From NCBI RefSeq assembly GCF_000427365.1, contig NZ_KE386488.1, forward strand, positions 2,629,783 through 2,693,782: DNA of 64,000 nucleotides, in the 5' to 3' direction. This stretch comes from Rikenella microfusus DSM 15922 (GTDB taxonomy: Bacteria > Bacteroidota > Bacteroidia > Bacteroidales > Rikenellaceae). Positions 1-7,281 of the stretch are shown piece by piece. Each line of letters begins with the position of its first letter. Positions within the stretch are counted from its first letter, which is position 1. The translations under genes were made by a program, and so were the position numbers. The notes under the pieces are model-generated. The model ran no database searches. It was not told the DNA's origin and saw only the letters and a list, made by a program, of their open reading frames with translations.

Positions 1-250
1 CCTGGCTGATGGTCCTGGCCGGACTCGGCATGTTCGTCGGCAATCTGGCGGCCGGACGTATGTCGGACAGGCTAAAACCGAGCCTCGTAGCCGGAATCGT
101 GCAGTCGAGTTCCATCGTCATTCTCCTGTTGGTCTTCTTTTTCGCCCGTATCCCGTGGCTGGCGGTCATCCTGACGATGCTGGGCACGGCGTCGCTTTTC
201 GGGTCGGGAAGTCCGCTCCAGTCGTCCATCGTGGTCTATTCGCAGGGCGG
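1..250 (+). pseudogene. MFS transporter fragment, 3' end lost
   Basis: An open frame enters from the left edge and encodes a hydrophobic stretch with the MFS hallmark GNLAAGRMSDR (the loop motif GxxaDR), two following membrane segments, and SPLQSSIVVYSQGG. This resembles the middle of an AraJ-type 12-helix drug or sugar efflux protein. After about position 245 the frame runs antisense into rteB, and the protein ceases to look like a transporter until a stop at 536. The 3' half is therefore missing. The start lies outside the window. The ATG at 9 is internal, since frame and homology continue upstream of it. Either the gene was broken by the transposon remnant on its right, or the assembly is chimeric there. 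Confidence 0.7.
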
Positions 251-961
251 CGGCAGATTGCCTACCTCATCGAGAAACAGCGTTCCACCGTCTGCTTCTC
301 CGAAATATCCCCTCTTGCTTTCCGTGGCTCCTGTAAACGCCCCTTTCTCATGTCCGAAAAGGGTGGATGCTGCCAATGACGGGACCAGCAGACCGCAATC
401 GACAGCCACAAACGGTTTGCCTGACCTGTCACTCAAACGGTGTATCCTCTCGGCTATATGTTCCTTGCCCGTACCGTTCTCCCCCAATATCAACACGCTG
501 ATGTCGGTAGGGGCGACCAGTCTGATACGGTGGTAAATCTTGCGGAACACTTCGCTTTCCCGTTCGTAGATATTTTCCTTCTTTGTCCCGGACGAAGTCT
601 TGCGTTTCCACAGGCTACGTAACACAGGCAGCAAGTCGCTTTCCAATTTCCGTTTGCTGATATAATCGTCCGCTCCCGACTTCATTGAACGGACGGCTGT
701 CGGTACTTCATCGTAGTCCGTCATAATGAAGAAAGGATTGCAATGCCCCGATTCACGCATAAGTTCCAGCAGTTCTATCCCGTCCCCGTCGGGGAAACGC
801 AAGTCGGAGAGGATTATATCGTCATCCGATAAGGACAGGACGGCTTTCTTGCCGGCTGTAAAACTGTATATCTTTTCTGTGGTTATCCTTTCCTTTGCCA
901 AGAGGTTGCCCACGTAGTCGCAATAGACCACATTATCGTCTATGACAATCACGTTTCCCAT
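236..961 (-). pseudogene. rteB: Truncated RteB-like NtrC-family response regulator
   Basis: The protein has an N-terminal receiver domain (roughly residues 1-120, IILSDLRFPDGDG carrying the phospho-acceptor Asp), then the first half of a sigma-54 AAA+ domain. Walker A (GENGTGKE), the sigma-54 contact motif GAFTGA and Walker B (TLFLDEVGN) are intact. The frame ends four residues later in PPCE-stop, so the rest of the ATPase domain and the Fis-type helix-turn-helix are gone. RteB of CTnDOT-type conjugative transposons activates rteC and thereby excision and transfer. Its ATG overlaps the rteA stop by 13 bp, as expected for the rteA-rteB operon. Without the DNA-binding end it cannot act as a normal activator. 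Confidence 0.85.
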
Positions 962-2475
962 AAGCCCTCCTTCGTTTTCCGAGCAATACGGATAATGTGA
1001 TTGCCTTTATTCAATACGGCTTGCACCTTTTCGTTTAACACTGCATCGTTATATTGTGGTTGGTGGATTAAGTCATACAACTCCCTCAAAGGATAGTCGG
1101 CATTGATTAACATCCACGAACTGCGCAGGTGGTGTATCATGTTGTCCAGCCCTGCCATATCTTTTTTATCGTGAGCCTCGCGTATTTCTTCCATTTCCTT
1201 CTCCGTCTCAGTGATAAGCCGTTCCAAAGTTCCGGTGTTATCCCCGTATGCAAGTAGCGAAGACAGATTGATTTCCTGCTTTTGTGTTTTATGTACGGCA
1301 CTATGGGAGATTGTTTTCAGCAGCTCTTTGGCGGAGAATGGCTTGAACAGGCATCCGCAGAAGCCACCGGCGAGCAGTTCCGCTTCCGAACTCTTGTCAA
1401 GTGCGGTTGCCACAACGACAGGTATGCTCTGTGAATTGCCTATTTCTGAGGAGCGCAGAAGTCCCAGAACCTCATAGCCGTTCATATCGGGCATCTTCAT
1501 GTCGGTAATCAACAGGTCATAATTCTGCACCCTCATCCTGTCAAGCAGTTCTCCCGTGTTACGGCAGGTATCGCACTTGATTGTGTTCCGGGCAAGCATA
1601 TCCCGTGTCATATCAAGCTGCATTACATCGTTGTCCAATACCAATACGGAAAGGTTATGAAGACGCTGGGGAATATGGGGTACAGCATTTACTTCCGTAA
1701 AATCTTCCTCTGCCTTTTCCAATGGAATCTGCACGGTAAAATGGCATCCTTTTCCCGTATCGCTATCCAGCCTGATTGTTCCTTTCATAAGTTTCACCAA
1801 ATCTTGGACAATCGGCAGTCCGAGCCCGAAACCGTCCTGCGTGGCGGCATTTGCCATCCGCCTGAAAGGTCGGAAGACGGTTTTCTGCTGCACTTTGGCT
1901 ATGCCGCATCCCGTGTCCGAAACTTCCAATGTGAACACGCCGTCCGAGTAGCCTGTTTTCAGTAAGATATGACCTTCGTCCGTAAACTTGACGGCATTGG
2001 AAAGCAGGTTGCTACCGATTCTGAGTATCAGGTTTCTGTCGCCTACCACAACCTCGTTTCCACAAGCCTCCGAGCGGAATGACAGTCTTTTCCGTTCCGC
2101 CCTCGGAGCGAACTCGTTTTCCAACGTGTTTGTGATATGTTGCAGTTGGAAAGGTTTCGGGCATACCTGTTCCTTGCCGTTGTCCAAACGAAAGTAGTTC
2201 ATCAGGTCGGCAAGCATGGAGGACATACGTTGTACCGACTGCCGGATAACCTGAATATGCGAAAGCCGCAGCGTGTCATCCGTGTCGGATGCCGCCAATT
2301 CCGCATTGCCGTTGATGGCGGTCAAGGGGGAACGAAGCTCATGGGTGATGGTCTGCATGATTCGCCTGCGAAATGTAATCAGCTCCTTGTTCCGCTTCAC
2401 GCTCTGGCGCAGCTTCCCTATAAGTTCTTCCTGTTCTTTTTTGGCTCGTTCTTTCGCACGGATGTCCCGTTGGAT
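949..2475 (-). pseudogene. rteA: RteA-like hybrid sensor kinase lacking its N-terminal sensor
   Basis: In order the product shows a coiled segment, a HisKA dimerisation helix with phospho-acceptor His in THELRSPL, a HATPase_c domain (DTGCGIAK, FGLGLPIV), a receiver domain (DLLITDMKMPDMNG) and a C-terminal HPt-like helical domain (HHLRSSW). The frame is open upstream of the first possible start (GTG at 2400) to about 2475, reading RDIRAKERAKKEQEEL, then meets sequence of the integrase gene in another frame. The periplasmic sensor and membrane segments are absent. In CTnDOT, RteA and RteB lie downstream of tetQ and respond to tetracycline. Here tetQ is missing and no ATG start remains, so synthesis is doubtful. 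Confidence 0.85.
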
Positions 2476-2600
2476 AATTTGACCGGTATCTCGGCGGCGA
2501 TGCCATTGACGGTGACACGGGACAGGATCGGCGCAAGACCCGCTTTCGTCACCCGATTTCTACGCAAGTAGAAAGTGATTTTGAATGATTGCCTTTCCAT
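2418..2600 (-). pseudogene. Tyrosine integrase N-terminus fused out of frame to rteA
   Basis: From ATG at 2600 the first ~42 residues (MERQSFKITFYLRRNR, then ILSRVTVNGIAAEIPVKLS) match the arm-binding N-terminus of Bacteroidetes conjugative-transposon tyrosine recombinases. The frame then reads antisense-free but foreign sequence, NGTSVRKNEPKK, and stops at 2418. The same bases read in another frame are rteA. The core-binding and catalytic domains are therefore deleted and the product can only be a short dead peptide. A purine-rich ribosome site (AGGAGAG) precedes the ATG, and a TACATTTG -7 box lies at 2629-2636, so this is the genuine start of the former gene. Confidence 0.8.
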
Positions 2601-2628
2601 GGGGTTCTCTCCTCTTTTTGATGGGACA

Positions 2629-2636
2629 CAAATGTA
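2629..2636 (-). promoter_or_regulatory. -7 box of the integrase remnant
   Basis: TACATTTG read on the minus strand matches TAnnTTTG and would start transcription about 22 nt before the integrase ATG. If still active it would transcribe the int stub and the truncated rteA-rteB. Confidence 0.45.
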
Positions 2637-2865
2637 GGGTGAGAAACTCAGAAAAGAACGATGCAGTTTATTGATATTCAGTGCGTTTTTCTCCAAACTG
2701 CAGGCCATTTTCCCGGCTGGTCGTTTTGGCCTACGATTTTGTTACGGGCGAAGGTGCCTCATTTGCATCGTTATGCATCCTCAGGACTTGAACCCGTCGA
2801 CAGAAATCTGAGTCTTATAATCTGTAAAATAGTGATTTTCAATCTGTATTGCGCCGGTTTGCGCA
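2637..2865. other. Gene-free end of the transposon scar, possible attachment region
   Basis: No gene is seen. On the minus strand, positions 2830-2770 contain GGGTTCAAGTCC, the consensus T-arm of a tRNA, inside a stretch that could be the 3' end of a tRNA (CAGATTTCTG could fold as a small arm), but no D-arm or acceptor partner is present. At 2848-2867 there is a hairpin ATTGCGC / GCGCAAT with a six-base loop. CTnDOT-type elements keep int within a few hundred bases of one attachment end, so this stretch probably holds that end; the exact boundary is not determined. Confidence 0.35.
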
Positions 2866-2894
2866 ATAAAAAAACCTCCCGTGAGAGAGGTTTT
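2866..2894 (-). terminator. Rho-independent terminator of tRNA-Lys
   Basis: Inverted repeat AAAACCTC / GAGGTTTT (2871-2878 with 2887-2894); on the minus strand it is followed by a T run. It sits 13 bp downstream of the tRNA 3' end. Confidence 0.75.
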
Positions 2895-2906
2895 ACTGAA
2901 TCCATG

Positions 2907-2979
2907 TGATCCCGCTGGGGCTCGAACCCAGGACCCCAACATTAAAAGTGTTGTGCTCTACCAGCTGAGCTACGGAATC
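2907..2979 (-). tRNA. tRNA-Lys (anticodon UUU)
   Basis: A complete cloverleaf is visible: acceptor GATTCCG / CGGGATC with discriminator A, D-arm GCTC..GAGC, anticodon stem CAACA / TGTTG around loop CTTTTAA (anticodon TTT, Lys), five-base variable loop, and T-arm CTGGG-TTCGAGC-CCCAG. The 3' CCA is not encoded; the following bases are CAT. The gene is 73 nt and lies 140 bp downstream of rluB on the same strand. The transposon scar begins just beyond its terminator. Confidence 0.95.
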
Positions 2980-3058
2980 ATTCGGTACCAACGACCGGAC
3001 TTCCCGACCGCGCCACAAAAGTAATACTCCGGAACCGATTTTCCAAAATCCTGTACAA

Positions 3059-3092
3059 TAAAAAACGGAGCGCTTCCCGATGAAGCACTCCG
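3059..3092 (-). terminator. Terminator of rluB
   Basis: On the minus strand CGGAGTGCTTC pairs with GAAGCGCTCCG (one G-T pair) around a five-base loop and is followed by TTTTTT. It lies 28 bp past the rluB stop. Confidence 0.8.
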
Positions 3093-3119
3093 ACGCGAAA
3101 CCAGCACCACAAGGGTATA

Positions 3120-4232
3120 TCATTCATACGATCCCGATTTCAGGGCCGATACCTCCCGCGGAGTCAAATACCTCCAAAATCCGCGGCGCAGCCCCATTTT
3201 CGTCAGCCCCGCGAAATAGACACGGTCCAGCTTGACCACCTCGTAGCCCAACGCCTCGAACATGCGGCGCACGATACGGTTACGCCCCGAATGCAATTCG
3301 ACGCCGACCTCCTTCCGGTTGCCGTCCACAAAACTGACCTCGTCGGCATAAATCGGCCCGTCTTCCAGCTCGACGCCTTCCGTCAGCTTCTCCAGATCGG
3401 TCTCCGTACAAGGCTTATCGAGAAAGACATGGTAGATCTTCTTCTTGGCGAAACTGGGGTGAGTCAGCTCTTTCGTCAGATTCCCGTCGTTAGTCAGCAA
3501 CAACACCCCTGTCGTATTCTTGTCCAGCCGCCCTACCGGATAGACCCGCTCCTTACACTCGCCTTTCAGCAAGTCGATCACCGTACGGTCGGCATGCGGA
3601 TCATCCACCGTAGTCACATAGCCCTTCGGTTTGTTGAGCAGGATATAGACTTTCTTTTCGCCCTTGAGCAGTTCGCCGCTCAGCCGCACCTCATCCTTGC
3701 CCGGGCGCACCTTCGATCCCAGTTTATCGACCATAACGCCATTGACCGTCACCTCTCCCGCCTCGATCAACTCATCCGCCTCGCGACGCGAACATACCCC
3801 CGACATCGCGATAAAACGGTTCAGACGCATCTCCTCCGGCATCGCCGGAGCCGTATCTTCGTAACGCGGCTTGCGGTCGCGACCGGCATAAGCCGGCCGA
3901 CCGGCCGCCTGCCCGTCGAACCGGGGTTTGTATCCTTTCCCGTATCCCCCGCGGTCATCCTTCCTGTCGGCATACGGCTTCCGGCCGGCACCGCCCCGGT
4001 CGTCCCGATTGCCGTAACGCGGCTTATCTTCCCGCCGCTGATCCGTACCCGGACGGAACGGTTTATGTCCCGCACCCGCCTTTTTATACGGAGAACGTCC
4101 GGCACGTTCGTCCGAAACGCGTTTATCCTCATCGCTGCGGACAGCGCCCTCGCGGCGGATCCGAAAAAACGAACGGCCACTGCGGTCATCCCGACCAAAT
4201 GGCCGCTTCTTGTCTGAATTCTGATTATCCAT
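3120..4232 (-). CDS. rluB: rRNA pseudouridine synthase, RluB/RsuA family, with long basic tail
   Basis: The C-terminal two thirds is a standard RsuA/RluB enzyme: an S4 RNA-binding domain at about residues 135-182 (MRLNRFIAMSGVCSRREADE) and the synthase domain with catalytic Asp237 in GRLDKNTTG. Such enzymes isomerise a uridine of 16S or 23S rRNA; 23S U2605 by analogy with RluB, although the exact site cannot be read from sequence. Residues 1-130 form a disordered extension rich in Arg, Gly, Asp and Lys with RGG-like repeats, probably an extra RNA-binding tail. The gene is monocistronic and divergent from patB. Confidence 0.9.
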   Translation of the reverse strand: MDNQNSDKKRPFGRDDRSGRSFFRIRREGAVRSDEDKRVSDERAGRSPYKKAGAGHKPFRPGTDQRREDKPRYGNRDDRGGAGRKPYADRKDDRGGYGKGYKPRFDGQAAGRPAYAGRDRKPRYEDTAPAMPEEMRLNRFIAMSGVCSRREADELIEAGEVTVNGVMVDKLGSKVRPGKDEVRLSGELLKGEKKVYILLNKPKGYVTTVDDPHADRTVIDLLKGECKERVYPVGRLDKNTTGVLLLTNDGNLTKELTHPSFAKKKIYHVFLDKPCTETDLEKLTEGVELEDGPIYADEVSFVDGNRKEVGVELHSGRNRIVRRMFEALGYEVVKLDRVYFAGLTKMGLRRGFWRYLTPREVSALKSGSYE

Positions 4233-4282
4233 TGCTTTACGTTACTGCCTGATTGCTAAAATCAAGCATATGTGATTAAAAC

Positions 4283-4314
4283 GTTGCAAAGGTATCCCTT
4301 ATTTTCTAAATTTG
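4283..4314 (+). promoter_or_regulatory. patB promoter (-33 GTTG, -7 TAAATTTG)
   Basis: GTTG at 4283-4286 and TAAATTTG at 4307-4314 are separated by 20 bp, the usual Bacteroidetes geometry, and predict a start of transcription about 18 bp before the patB ATG. The -33 element directly abuts the opposite-strand -7 box of rluB. Confidence 0.7.
4287..4294 (-). promoter_or_regulatory. -7 box of rluB
   Basis: TACCTTTG on the minus strand fits TAnnTTTG and implies a leader of about 48 nt before the rluB ATG at 4232. It is interlocked with the patB promoter. Confidence 0.6.
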
Positions 4315-4338
4315 CGCAACTTTTAACAAAACAAACCC

Positions 4339-5523
4339 ATGAAGAAATACGACTTCGACACGTACATCGACCGGATCGGGACGGATTGCGAAAAATACGA
4401 AGACCTGGTGCGGGTATTCGGTACCGACCGAGTGATTCCGCTCTGGATAGCGGACATGGATTTCGCGACGGCCGATTTCATCGTCGAAGCGATGGAACAA
4501 CGGATGAAACACCCGGTGTTCGGATATACTTTCCGCCCGCAATGCTACTTCGACGCGATCCGCGGGTGGGTGGAACGGCACAGCGGGTGGAGGATAGACA
4601 CTTCGTGGATCGCCTTTTCGCCGGGCGTGGTGGCCGGTGTGACTTTCGGCATGCTGAGCTGTACGAAAGAGGGCGACGGAGTAGTGATCCAGCCGCCTGT
4701 CTATCACCCTTTCGGCAACACGATCCGCAACAACCGCCGCCGGGTGCTGGACAACCCGCTGGTACAGGATCCCGCCACCGGCGAATATCGGATCGACTTC
4801 GACGATCTGGACAAAAAACTGGCCGAAGCCAAAGCATTCATACTCTGTAACCCGCACAACCCGACCGGACGCGTCTTCACCGCAGAAGAACTGCTGAAAA
4901 TAGGGGAACTGTGCAAAAAACACGACGTAACGATCATCTCGGACGAAATACACTGCGATTTCATCTTCCGGCCGCACAAACACATCCATATCGCATCGCT
5001 GAACGAAGACCTGGCCGGACGGACCATCACCCTGATCGCCCCGAGCAAGAGTTTCAACGTAGCCGGGTTTTCGACCGCAGCCGCTATCATCCCGAACGCC
5101 GAACGCCACGCCGCTTACCAGGCCGAGGTGGACAAAATACATATCGAAAACGGCAACATCTTCGGTTCCGTGGCCCTGAAAACAGCCTACGAACAAGGAG
5201 ACGAATGGATGGAACAACTGGTGGACTATTTACAGGGCAATATCGACTTCGTTTACGATTTCATGACCTCCCGTATTCCGTCGGTAGGCTGTTACAAACC
5301 GGAATCGACCTTCCTGATGTGGCTCGATTTCCGGAAATGGGGCATGTCCCAGCAGGAACTGAACCAGTTCCTTGTCGAGGAAGCGGGACTGGGGTTAGGC
5401 GACGGCTCGGTTTACGGCGTCGAAGGCACCGGTTTCCAACGCCTGAACATCGGTACGCCCCGGTCGGTGTTGCAACGGGCCATGAACCAACTGCTCGAAG
5501 CGGTACGCAAACACGGATTATAA
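4339..5523 (+). CDS. patB: PatB/MalY-type PLP-dependent C-S lyase (cystathionine beta-lyase family)
   Basis: This 394-residue fold-type I aminotransferase has the family signatures PLWIADMDF near the N-terminus, NPHNPTGRVF, SDEIHCDF, and the Schiff-base Lys237 in APSKSFNVAG. MalY/PatB enzymes cleave cystathionine or cysteine conjugates to pyruvate, ammonia and a thiol (homocysteine or a volatile thiol). Length and motif order are complete. The start is fixed by a short leader after the promoter at 4283-4314. No methionine-biosynthesis gene is adjacent, so whether the substrate is cystathionine or cysteine is open. Confidence 0.88.
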   Translation: MKKYDFDTYIDRIGTDCEKYEDLVRVFGTDRVIPLWIADMDFATADFIVEAMEQRMKHPVFGYTFRPQCYFDAIRGWVERHSGWRIDTSWIAFSPGVVAGVTFGMLSCTKEGDGVVIQPPVYHPFGNTIRNNRRRVLDNPLVQDPATGEYRIDFDDLDKKLAEAKAFILCNPHNPTGRVFTAEELLKIGELCKKHDVTIISDEIHCDFIFRPHKHIHIASLNEDLAGRTITLIAPSKSFNVAGFSTAAAIIPNAERHAAYQAEVDKIHIENGNIFGSVALKTAYEQGDEWMEQLVDYLQGNIDFVYDFMTSRIPSVGCYKPESTFLMWLDFRKWGMSQQELNQFLVEEAGLGLGDGSVYGVEGTGFQRLNIGTPRSVLQRAMNQLLEAVRKHGL

Positions 5524-5620
5524 GCCGTCCGGCGGCGCTGCCAGGCCGGACGATTCCCGTCGGACGAAAGAAGAGGGCAGGGCAGGGCGAGCCCCATTTC
5601 AATTCCCATATTGCTCGGAA

Positions 5621-5654
5621 GCGGGTACCCGACAAGTCGGGTACCCGCTTTTTT
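5621..5654 (+). terminator. Terminator of patB
   Basis: A perfect 13-bp inverted repeat GCGGGTACCCGAC / GTCGGGTACCCGC with a two-base gap is followed by TTTTTT. The rest of 5524-5846 holds no gene or other motif I recognise. Confidence 0.85.
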
Positions 5655-5846
5655 CATAATTTTCGCATACCTGATTATATATTTTGTTTTGATATACCGA
5701 ACGCATTCGGAAACATATAGTCACTTTCTATTAAAACATATAATCGGAAGCCGTATATACTTACCTATCAAAAATCGCACATCCCGGACATCCGAAATAT
5801 CGTTTCGTTACGTCTAATTGCAAAGCCCAATTCCAAAACCGAACCC

Positions 5847-7097
5847 ATGAAAAAACACTTCACCGCCCTGAGCCTCCTGCTGACCGCCGGAATCCTCGCC
5901 GCCAACGCCCGGCAGCTCCGGACGACAGTCATCGAAGGTACCGTCGTCGACCGGCCTTACAGCCGAACCATCCTGCTCGCTCCGGCCGGCCAGGACATGC
6001 GCGTCAATCCCCCGCAGGAGATCCCGATCCGCAACGGACATTTCCGGCACACCTTCGAAGCATCGCCGCAGGCCTACGAGTTAGCTTTCGCCGACGAATG
6101 GCAAAACGGATCGTGGCAACCCGTCGTTTTCTTCCCCGATACCGATACCGTCCGCATGACGTTATACCCGATGGACAGCGCCTCGATGAACCGGATAACC
6201 GGCGGAGCGGACAACCGGGAGTTGCGTTATTTGGATTCCGTTTTCACCTGCGAAACTCCCGTCTTCACGGCCTGGGTTTCATTACAGAAAGCCCGTTCCC
6301 AAAACGGGACTTATTACAATGCCGCAGCCCGCACCCTGCTGGAGCGTCTGGACCACGAACAAAACCGTTCTACCAAAGACAGCCTGTGGAAAATCTGGTA
6401 CGACATGCGGGAAACGCACACGCACCTGAGTCCCGAAGCGGCAGCCACCGACCGGCAAATGCAGGCCTATTACGACTCGGTTCGAAACGCGCGTTACGAA
6501 CATATCCGCTGCCATCCCTCGCTGGCCGGATACTATTGGCTTTATAACGACCAATTGTTCAGCGCTCCGGAATCGAATGCGCTGCGCGAGGAGATCTACC
6601 GTACCGTTTACGCGGCACGCTATCCGGAACATCCGTACACAGCCCGGCTGGACACGATGTTCTATCGCCGAATCGCCGTCGGCAAGCCGTTCGCCGATTT
6701 CTCGGCTCCCGACCTCGAAGGCCGTACACACCGGCTATCGGAGCTGGTCGCGGGGAAAATGGCCCTGATCGACCTGTGGGCCTCGTGGTGCGGTCCGTGC
6801 CGCCGGAACGGCATGGCCGTTATCCCGGTGTATAACGAATTCAAAGCGAAAGGGTTCACCGTCGTAGGCGTAGCGCGGGAAACCGGCAACTCCGAAGCCA
6901 TGCGCAAAGCCATTGCCCGGGACGGCTACCCGTGGCTGAACCTGCTCGAACTGAACGACCGGGCCGGAATCTGGCAACTCTACGGCGTCAGTCGCGGCGC
7001 AGGATGTCAGGTACTGATCGATACGGACGGCACCGTGCTGGCCATAGACCCGACCGCAGCAGAGCTGCGGCAAATCCTCGCCCGGAAGCTGCGCTGA
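5847..7097 (+). CDS. Secreted TlpA-like thiol-disulfide oxidoreductase with DUF4369-like N-terminus
   Basis: Residues 1-22 form a signal peptide (MKKHFTALSLLLTAGILAAN). Residues 30-140 look like the beta-rich DUF4369 domain that precedes thioredoxin in many Bacteroidetes envelope proteins. The C-terminal ~140 residues are an AhpC/TSA-type thioredoxin with active site WASWCGPCR (Cys315, Cys318). It probably acts in the periplasm, reducing or exchanging disulfides; its partner is unknown. The length of 416 residues is typical for the class. It is followed by a large hairpin at 7134-7176 rather than an ordinary U-tailed terminator, so readthrough into the permease gene is possible. Confidence 0.85.
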   Translation: MKKHFTALSLLLTAGILAANARQLRTTVIEGTVVDRPYSRTILLAPAGQDMRVNPPQEIPIRNGHFRHTFEASPQAYELAFADEWQNGSWQPVVFFPDTDTVRMTLYPMDSASMNRITGGADNRELRYLDSVFTCETPVFTAWVSLQKARSQNGTYYNAAARTLLERLDHEQNRSTKDSLWKIWYDMRETHTHLSPEAAATDRQMQAYYDSVRNARYEHIRCHPSLAGYYWLYNDQLFSAPESNALREEIYRTVYAARYPEHPYTARLDTMFYRRIAVGKPFADFSAPDLEGRTHRLSELVAGKMALIDLWASWCGPCRRNGMAVIPVYNEFKAKGFTVVGVARETGNSEAMRKAIARDGYPWLNLLELNDRAGIWQLYGVSRGAGCQVLIDTDGTVLAIDPTAAELRQILARKLR

Positions 7098-7133
7098 TCC
7101 GCCCCGTTTCTTTCTTCCTTTCGTCGGTAAAAC

Positions 7134-7176
7134 GTTGTCCAATAATTAGACACAGCGTGTCTAATTATTAGACAAC
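7134..7176. repeat. 43-nt near-perfect hairpin
   Basis: GTTGTC-C-AATAATTAGACAC, loop AGC, GTGTCTAATTATT-A-GACAAC: 19 paired bases with a single C/A mismatch. It is AT-rich in the middle and has no T run, so it is not a typical terminator. It could be a transcription end with processing, an operator for a dimeric regulator, or a remnant of a small mobile repeat. Confidence 0.8.
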
Positions 7177-7207
7177 AGGAAATTCGTTGCATAATCCTAA
7201 CTAATTG

Positions 7208-7229
7208 ATATATATATATATATATATAT
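7208..7229. repeat. (AT)11 dinucleotide tract in the permease leader
   Basis: Eleven uninterrupted AT units end 52 bp before the permease ATG. No TAnnTTTG box is seen in the 50 bp after it, so the tract may itself overlap the promoter. Tracts of this length can change length by slippage. Confidence 0.9.
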
Positions 7230-7281
7230 TGGCACGATTTCCGCAGCCGTTTGAGCAACCAACCTAAACCACGAGAACGAC

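Noticed and set aside
2893..3123. 76-codon minus-strand frame over tRNA-Lys
   Set aside because: It translates the tRNA gene (SVAQLVEHNTF is the usual false peptide from tRNA sequence).
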